From contig JABAKD010000013.1 of the NCBI GenBank assembly GCA_012845835.1, positions 12,421,701 to 12,485,700 of the forward strand: a stretch of DNA of 64,000 nt. The letters are read 5' to 3'. Within the stretch, counting starts at the first letter, position 1; each line of letters opens with the position of its first letter. The notes below the pieces were generated by a model. That model had not been told where the DNA came from. It saw only the letters and a list, made by a program, of their open reading frames with translations, and ran no database searches. This DNA comes from Undaria pinnatifida (Eukaryota; Sar; Phaeophyceae; Laminariales; Alariaceae). Shown here one piece after another: positions 12,001 through 21,000 of this stretch. The translations under genes were made by a program, and so were the position numbers.

Positions 12001-15000
12001 CCCGCATGCTGTTTTGCGACGACAAGATGAGCGCCGGGGGGGTCTGGTGGTGACGGTAATCTGGCTCCGGCACAGGCTGCCCAGCACTTGCCTGCTGCAT
12101 GGGCCGCCCGCTCCCCCCAGCGGTACCCGACTGAACCGCTGCCTCGGCGGACATCCTCAACGCTCTCTCCGCTGACAACGCCGCGTCTCGCTCAGCCACC
12201 GTCGCGTCTCTCTCAGCCAACGTCGCGTCTCGCTGAGCCAAATTAATCGACACTTCCTCCAGCTGCTGCCGAAGCAGCTCGGCCTCCTCGGCCATAACAG
12301 CAACCCTTCAGCAAGCTCCGGGCCCGGAAACCCACGATAATCGTGTTTGAATACGCTTGCTGAATAACGTGTTCTGTGTAACCACGCGGCGTGCCGCTAC
12401 GGCGTAGATCGAGGAGAGAAGATAAAATACTCGTACACCGGATACCAAATACACACCAGGTGGGTCAATACCGTTCTGTCAGAGACCGTACCATATAAAC
12501 CACACACAGGAGGTAAGCCGCACCTGATTGTCACCGGCTGCACCACTCACATATATACGGGCAGTATCGTTATCATCAAAGCCCGGGTCGTATCATTAAC
12601 ATCATCGACTGCCCCGCGGGGGGGCAGCTCCACACTCCGAGGCATATACCGAATAATGCCTCGACACATAATACGAAACCCCAGAATATACGAAACCGCC
12701 AAATATCCGCGGACCCGTATCGAACAACCGCATACCACAAACAAAGCGTAGCAAAGGGGGCGACACAAGATGAAGATATTAGTGATTATTTATTAGTACT
12801 GTAATTATAACTAATTAGTGCCTGATGGTACATCTCGAGCGGTTCATTGCATGACCAAATCACCTTGCTGTACTTACCTTGTGTATCTGTGTCGTAGTTT
12901 GTAACCACAGAGTTCGTCTCTCTAGGCAGTAGGAGGCCTCGGCACGGACACTGCTTGTGCTGGATGTAGATGGGTGGAAATATCAGTTTAATGTGAAATA
13001 ACACACCGTGACCTTGATCTTGACTTTTTTCTGGTTGCTTAACACGGGCCCCAAAAAGGATGCACACATTATCATGGGGTATTCGATTTAAGAGCGCCTC
13101 GGAGCTGGTCAGCGTTACCGCTCCCATCGCTGTGCCGCTCTGAGCTTTGATCGGGCACCATGTAGCCTTTGGTATAGGCGGGACATGCCGATTTGACCGC
13201 TCTTGAGCGCTCAAGAGCTCTAATACCCCTCCCTATACTAATTCCAAGTGTTTTGTCGAAAAAACGGGTTTCCAGTTGTAAAGGCGTTAACGGCCGTTTT
13301 CTCTTGATATGGACGCTCTTACACCCCGTAGCCCGTTGCGTCAACATCAACTGCGCCGAAAAACAATAGAAAAAAAAGAACGCCAAAAACACCGCCACCA
13401 CCAACGCCACTTAACACCAGCAATAAAACCAAACAACCTCACAAAAAATTCGAAAGACGAAACGAAAGAAACATCGGGCATCAAGAGCAATCTGGAACGT
13501 TTTTTTGGTGCCATGTCGCTGGGAACCGCGCAGAGCAGATATGTGATACCTTCTTTTTTTGGTTAGGCTTTGGTCTGGCCGGTTGACTCGCACAACCGGG
13601 AGTATATGGAGACGCGCGGCCGAAGCATCACGCAGCTCGCAAGGTTGAGTGTTGACCACTCGAGTAATGACCACTCGAATGGTCGAATTCACAGCTGACG
13701 TATTTGAAACAATTATATTTAATCGTGGTTTTCAATCGTGTTTTCAGGTGAAGGCCATCCTAAGGCACCTGCGCCAGCACAAGGTGGAACTCCCAGCGGG
13801 GGGCGTTCTGACCCCGGGACGTTTTTTGCAGCTAGGATTGGCGCTCGGTCGTGCGGGGGGGTTCGAGAGCCTTCACTACCTTCTGGAGAACGCGTTCGAT
13901 GCCAGAGAAAACCTGTCGTTTTCTTTCCTTCGAGAGGTGTGTGGTAATGGTATTTATTTTTTCTTTGCTCATCCCATCTAGTATCTTTATCCCATCTGTT
14001 ATCTTCGCACTTTTTTGTTCTCATTGTGCCCCCGTGAAAGTACTCAGATGGTAACTTGGGTCACTAAGCGGGCTCTTCTCTGCCCCTCCCTGCTACGGTA
14101 CGCGCCTTCATTTCTGTCTCGGAAACACTTCAGCCGCTTTCTTCCTTCGCCGGCTCGCGTCGAATGGCGCCAGGTCTGCGAGATTTCCAGCAAATTCTAA
14201 AGCATATTTACGTTTTGTTGTTTGTATAAAGCACTACCCAACTATACGAAGTGGTCTACTTAGTCACGCAGCTTGACCCTATACCTGGTATATTTTCACC
14301 CGCTTTGGGGGGGGGCAATGACTAGGATTTAGAGTAGTTCGATTATGCGAGTCGAAGAGGGAAGAGAGGGCTGAAGCCTTTTGGGGATAAAAACGAAGGC
14401 ACGTATCGTAGTGTGGGGAGGGGGAGAAGAGCCTGCTAAGTGGCGCCGTATCTGAGTTACGACTAGGGGGAGAGAAAGAGAAAATATTGTTTTTATCTTC
14501 ACGTTTGGTCTTATCTCCATCATTGGTCTTATCTCCATCATTGGTCTTATCTCCACGATCGGTCTTATCTCCACGATTGATCTTATCTCCACCATTGGTC
14601 TTGTTTCGACATCGGCCAGAACAAAAAACCGCCGAAAATTGAAACCTCTGATGTAGCCCCGTGCTTCCTTTTTAGTAGGGCGCGACTCGCCGAATACCTC
14701 ACGGCGCTTCGCGCTTGGTGCACGCAATGTCAGCCTGGTCGGTGAAAACTCGACGTGCCCCGTCCCTGCATTGTAGGCATGGAAGGGTCTACGATCGTGC
14801 GTTGAGTGAGTACACCCCGCACCCCACTGCTTCCACTGCAGACGGGCAACTGTCCATGAAATTAATACCAGGTATGTAGCAGGTCGGTAAGGTAGTTCGT
14901 GCCTCCCCCCCCCCCTCTCTATTATTGCTCCGTCTCGAAAGGGATGCGTGGTGAATGTTCAAATGACTAAGGCAAACAACAAATGACCCTGCCCCCCCCC

Positions 15001-18000
15001 CCCCCTCTCCGACTCGAAGGGATGCGTGGTCAATGGTCAAATGACTAAGCCAAACAACAGATGACCCAGCCCCCCCCCCCCTCTCCGACTCGAAGGGGTG
15101 CGTGGTCAATGGTCAAATGGCTAAGGCAAACAACACATGCCCCCCCCCCCCCCCCCCCACCCCGCCACCGCCTACTTTGGCGCAACGGCTGCAGGTGGAA
15201 AACCGTCAAGAGTATGACACCAACCCTCTTTACGCGATTATGCACGAGTCTATATACCTTTCGGGCGATGGAGTGGCGGGGCCGTCGGGATGGTCGGCCG
15301 AGACGGTGCTGGCCGAGGATCCCGAGGTACGGGTGTGATGTGCAACTTCTTTCGCCTGTCGGACAGGTCACAGTTGTTGTTGTTGTTGTTCTCACATTAA
15401 CTCGCATAATCAAGTCCGTGGTCACAGGACAGGCTCCAGTCACTCTGGAGCTGAGGAATACCCCAGGGAAAACACACACACGACCCAAGGTGGTACACGC
15501 ATATATCACAGCTGACGCAATTCATGCCTCCACCAAAAACATATAAAAGTGAAATCGGGAGTCAGTCTACGATGTGCCAGGTCCAGGCCGGTGCATACGT
15601 CTCACTACTCACGCCTGGAGAAACCAAATATTCCGATTGCCACCCAAGGAAGACTACCACGTATATATTACACGTAGTATCTATCACTACGCATACGCAC
15701 GACAGGCATAAGTCAATTGGAGAAAAAGAAACAAAGAGAAGAAAAGAAGATAAAAGGAAAGGAAAGAAAAGAGAAGAAAAAACGAAACAAGACGAAAAAG
15801 GCAAGCAAAGAGAAGAAAAAGACAAGAAAAGCAAGAAAAGACGAGACAGGACAGCAAGGAAAGAAGAAGAGAAAAAAAAGAAAAAGAAATGGAAAAAGAA
15901 AAGAAAGAAAAATGTCATACTAGCAGACCCTAGGAACTGGCTAAGGATGGCATTGGGCTAACAGAGGGTATCACGTCCATCATCAATGGCACCTGGGAGA
16001 GAACGCAACATGGCGAAGAAGTCAGGGCAGTCTTATGCTATCTTGTGATGGCCATTAGAAAGCCCACAACTTTTAATACGATGATGGCCAAACCCAGACA
16101 CAGTATAGATCATCTAGCGATGTAGATCATCTAGATAATGTATTTTGGGTGTTGCTGCTATTTCTGGTGTTCCTGCTGCCGCTGCTGTTGCTGCTGCTGC
16201 TGCTGCTGCCCATGCTGCTGCTGCTGCTCTCGCCGTGCCACATCCAGCTTCGCAAAAAAAGCCGAACTGTATCATAGAACTTGTTGCAGTTCTGCAAAAA
16301 GTAAACATCACCCTCTCCCTCCAGGGCGCCTAGGACCCCCTCCCCCCCCCCCCCCCCCGTTTCCCTTTCGTGCAACGACGCAATAGGTTATGGCGCTCGT
16401 TTACGTTAGGATAGACGGGGCACCTAACCTAAACGTTGCACACATCGGATATATCACGTTCTGTGATAGACCATATAGATCTATTATAGATCATGTACAT
16501 CTATCATAGATCATATAGATCCTATATCTCTCGGCATGGTATTATGTGTTGTACGGGATCTGTCCAGTACAGATCCTGCACAGTAAACACGTGCTATGTC
16601 ATAGTATATCGTTCAGCTCTTCTGGCTGTCACCCGGCACCATGATCTTTAGGCCGTACGGATTATGCAGACGTGGGATCTGTCTTCCCGAAAGGGCGTAG
16701 ATCATCAACAGTATCATCTACGAGGAATCTGATCTGTGAGATGTATGAAGCGCAAGCGTTGTCAACTTCCTACTATATGCCATGAGACACGTCCGTCCTA
16801 CATCAACTTTCAAGCAAATTGCAAGCGCAACCCGCTTAACGACGATGTCGGCTAGACTTTCGGTCGTATCCCCGCGTTAGTGCTGTGCCCTTTATTACGG
16901 ATCCCTGCGTTAATGCGGTGCTCTTTAGTGCGGGTCCCTGCGTTAGTGCTGTGCCCTATTCGTGCGGGTTCCCAGTGCGGTGCTCCTTAGTGCGAGTCCC
17001 CGCGTCAGTGCAGCGCTCTTTAGTGCGGATCCCCGCGTTAGTGCTGTGCCCTTTAGTGTGGGTCCCCGCGCTAGTGCGGTGCTCTTTAGTGCGGGTCCCC
17101 GCGCTAGTGGGGTGCTCTTTGGTGCGGGTCCCCGCGGTAGTGCTGTGCCCTCAAGTGTGGGTCCGCGCGTTAGTTCGGTGCTCTTTAGTGCGAGTCCCCT
17201 CGTTAGTGCTGTGCCCTTTTGTGCGGGTCCCCGCGTTAGTGCGGTGAACAACGCTGGTCACGACCTCGTCCTACAGAATACCGCACTACTAATACCATCC
17301 CAGGGTACTTCGGGGTCCCACTTTAGTGCGGTTGTTTTTATCTGGCAAGGCACCGCGCTAACGACGTAACATATATATATATACGGCGACTCAAAATCCT
17401 TGTTGTATAGTACGCTTACGTACTGGTGACAACTTTGTTTTTGTCTATTTTTTTCTGTTTGTCTCTTTAGTTTGATTATGTAGTACGCTTGTAGAGTAGT
17501 GGCGTGCTTTTTTAACCCTCTTAGCATCGCACTCCCGACATGAGGACGACACATTTGGATTTATACCAGGATAATATTTTATGTTTTGGGAGTCGGAAAT
17601 GGGTTAAAATCTCTTGCCCAGGTAGGTTGTACGTGATTCGACCACCGCCTGCACCCGAGCGCCACTCCATCAACCGAGACGAGCGAGACCGTGCTACGCT
17701 CCCCTGTATCGAATTCAATACAGTGGTGTACCTAGATTAAGACCACCCCGTGGCAAGCCGATTTGGGTGGTCTTGTCTCTACTGTGGTCGTATATTTTAT
17801 TACGGCCGAAAATCGTTCCGCACTAATTCCAAGTTGTTTATTGTTCGTGACAAGCCGATTGCTTGGTCTTATCTCTACTATGGTCTTAAATCGGATGGTC
17901 TTGAATCGAATGGTCTTAAAATGGGTACACCACTGCACAGGAAGACACAAATGTTTTCTTGTAGATTCTCGTTTAGGGAGCCCAGCCAGCCCGAAAATGC

Positions 18001-21000
18001 TACTGTAGTCCCAACCCCCCCCCCCCCCCCCCCCCTACCGAAAGCGATCGCTATCCCAGGAGGTAGATGGTGGCCGCAGAGAGATTGCGAAACAGGACGG
18101 GGATAGGATAAGCAAACAGTTTCTATGTAATATATGGAAAAGCGTAGTGAGCGCCCAAACGTTGGAGGTGTCTTTCTTGGGCTATTAGGAAAAGGAACGG
18201 TGCTCCGTCTCGAAAGGGATGCGTGGCCAATGGTCAAATGACTAAGGCAAGCAACAAATGAGTACGCCCCCTGCCCCCCTTAACATGCCCCCCTTAATAT
18301 GCCCCCCTTAACATGCCCCCCCCCCCGCACCGTGGAACGAGTGTGCTGTTTTCGTTTTTTTTTTTCGATTGTTGTTGCGGAACAGATGGCCTTAGCGTTC
18401 GACTGCCGAGATATGTTTTGGTTGTGTGTTCAGTCGACCTTTCGCTTCAAATTCACGACCCTACCGCAGCTGTTTTGCTGGGTGTATTTAGGTTTGAGTT
18501 TTCTTTTTTTGACGGAACAGATGATCTTATCGGTTTTTGTCTTTTGTCGCGGAGCAGGTGGCCTTGGCATTTAACAGACGAAGTATGGGATGCATGCGTT
18601 CAATCGGATTTTTGCACAACCTTAGCTATGATTCTGAACTTATTCATTTTTGTAGTGTTTCATGTGACGGAACTGGTGGCCTTATTTGTTTTCGTTTTCA
18701 TTTCCGTTTTCGTTTTCTTCTTCGCGGAACAGGTGGCCTTAGCGTTCGACTGGGAAGGCTCTCTCGAGGAAGGCTGTGCACGACCGGCTTACATGGTTGG
18801 TGAGATGGGACTTGAATTGCTGGTACCGGCTGTAAAACGTACCTTACGCGTAGAGCTAACTGTCGACAGTCAACAGGTAGATATCGATTCGTTCGAGGAT
18901 GAAACCGATACAGTAAACGAAAATTCAAATCGATGCGCACTAATGCCGGTTATCGATTGGTACGTAAACTACGTCGAAAAAACCGTCCAGTCCGTATCAG
19001 CATTAAAAATACGGGAGAGTTGACAGAGGATGGAGGGCAAAACGGGTTCAATACGAAACATCCAAAGCAAGATCGATACGATTGCCGAGCGTCGATTATC
19101 GATAACTTCGTCGAAAATATTGTTCAGTACAATCCTTGAAATAGTACGGGGATCCCGCGGGATGGAGGTAGCTCGTTCGATACTATACATCGAAACTTCG
19201 ATATTTCAACACTGCGGTATATCGGAACTTTCGATACGATATCCAAATATATTACGTAGTAATCGAGAGTCTGCGGATTGGTACGGGGATCGGTACTATA
19301 CATCGAAAATTCGATATTTCAACACTGCGGTATATCGGAACTTTCGATACGATATCTAAACCTGTGACGTAGTAATCGAGAGTCTGTGGATTGGTACGGG
19401 GATTCCGCGGGATGGAGGTAGCTCGTAGATGGAGGGAGAAACGCGTTCGGTACTATACATCGAAACTTCGATATTCCGACCATTCCTATTTTCGCTGCAT
19501 CGAAACTTTCGATACGACATCCAAGTCTAGTCGAAGCAAGCGGTATCGAGACATCGATATTTCGATACTGCGGTATATCGGAACTTTGGATACGATATCC
19601 AAATCTGTTACGTAGTAATCGAGAGTCCGTGGATTGGCTGCACGTTGTGTATGGGAAGGAAGCTGAGGATATTCAACTCAATATTATAAAAATGAAATAA
19701 AAATACGCTGCAGCTGTGAGATCGAAGATTTTGTCGAAACTCATTGTGATGTATGTATTGACCGTTGTTTGCCGTCCTCTATCCTTCTTCCGTGGCAGTC
19801 GAGACGATTTACGGGGGGATTTTGGACAGCACGTACTACAATCTATCCAAGTTAAAAGATGGGGCGGAATTATCATTCATTGATCCATCATCGTTCGTTC
19901 GTTCGTTCGTTCGTTCATTCATTCATTCATCCGTTCGTTCATTCATTATTCATTCATTCATTCATCCGTTCATTCATTTATTCATTTATTTATTGATTCC
20001 GTCGTTAATTCTATTTGTTTGTTTGTTTGATTGCTTCGTTTGTGTGTTTGTGTGTTTGTTTGTTTGTTTGTTTGTTTGTTTGTTTGTTTGTTTGTTTGTT
20101 TGTTTGTTTGTTTGTTTGTTTGTTTGTTTGTTTGTTTGTTTGTTTGTTTGTTTGTTTTTTTGTTTGTTTGCTTGCTTGCTTGCTTCTTGCATGTTTGTGT
20201 GTTTGTTTGTTTGCGGCAACATATATCCCCCTTCCGCACCACAGCCGAGATGATCTACCGATGGATGTTCGACGGCACATACTCCAACCTGTCCGAATTA
20301 AATGACGCGGCGGAATTATTGGCCAATAAGAAAGACTGGCCGGCGCTGTATGACCGAGCCGTGTTGGAACGGTGCGAGGTCCCCTGCGCCGCTGCGGTTT
20401 ACTACGATGATATGTGAGAGAGAGTAAGGGAGGGGTTAGGGGGTGGGTGGGGGGGGTGATGGGAATTAGAGGTGGGGGGGGGGGGTAGATGATGTAACAG
20501 AGAGAGAGGGAAGCCGACGAAAAGAGGGGGGGGGGGAGCGGGGGAAGGGGCAGGTTACGGCAGGGCGGGGCAGCGGGCGAGGTAAGAGAAATGGCGACAG
20601 GGCGAGGTTGATTGAGTCCGGTGGAGAAATAAATTGCCAGCAACAAGAGGGAGTCAAAGCTTGGAACCAGACGAGTTGACTGACGTCCTTCCGGCTAGAC
20701 TAGTCCCCAAGTCAGGATGTCACCCTGCTTACAATGCTGCCGTGTGCGTGCACGGCGTGGATCGATCGATGTATCGCTCTGTGGGGTCGGCTGTCGTCAT
20801 ATGCTTCGATAGTGGCTGCACTTTGCGGTCGAAATAACCTAACTCACGGGGTTGCTGAGGAAACTACCCTCGACCGTCGGAACGCCGTTTTTTTATTTTT
20901 GCAATATTAGTTGTTGCGTACCTAGGCCATTGGACTATTTATCGTTCAAAGTTGAGGTTTTTGGTCGAAATCAAGTTTATTGGGTGGGGTGTGGTGCTCT

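Larger units (their letters stand above)
5500..12743 (-). mobile_element. Complete Ty1/Copia LTR retrotransposon in iminopeptidase intron 4
   Basis: 7244 bp, bounded by two 400-bp LTRs that start TGTTTG and end CAAACA and by the 5-bp duplication AAGCG. Coding order on the minus strand is Gag, protease, integrase, reverse transcriptase, RNase H, which defines the Copia (Pseudoviridae-type) order. It lies antisense to its host gene inside the 11.1-kb intron 4. The LTRs appear identical base for base by eye, implying a recent insertion. A G-rich candidate polypurine tract abuts the left (3') LTR at 5900-5907. A weak primer-site candidate starting TGGG lies nine bases inside the right (5') LTR, at about 12334. 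One in-frame amber codon splits the polyprotein. Confidence 0.95.

Noticed and set aside
18313-19023. 236-codon plus-strand frame across exon 7
   Set aside because: The frame is open by chance through T-rich duplicated acceptor text; only 18733-18799 matches the iminopeptidase family and has phase-matched splice sites.
19840-20218. CRISPR-like or other prokaryotic repeat array
   Set aside because: Repeats are contiguous microsatellite units without spacers, and the window is eukaryotic by its spliced genes.
19982-20242. Cys/Phe/Val and Gln/Thr/Asn/Lys repeat frames
   Set aside because: Tetranucleotide (TTTG)n microsatellite, open in every frame.
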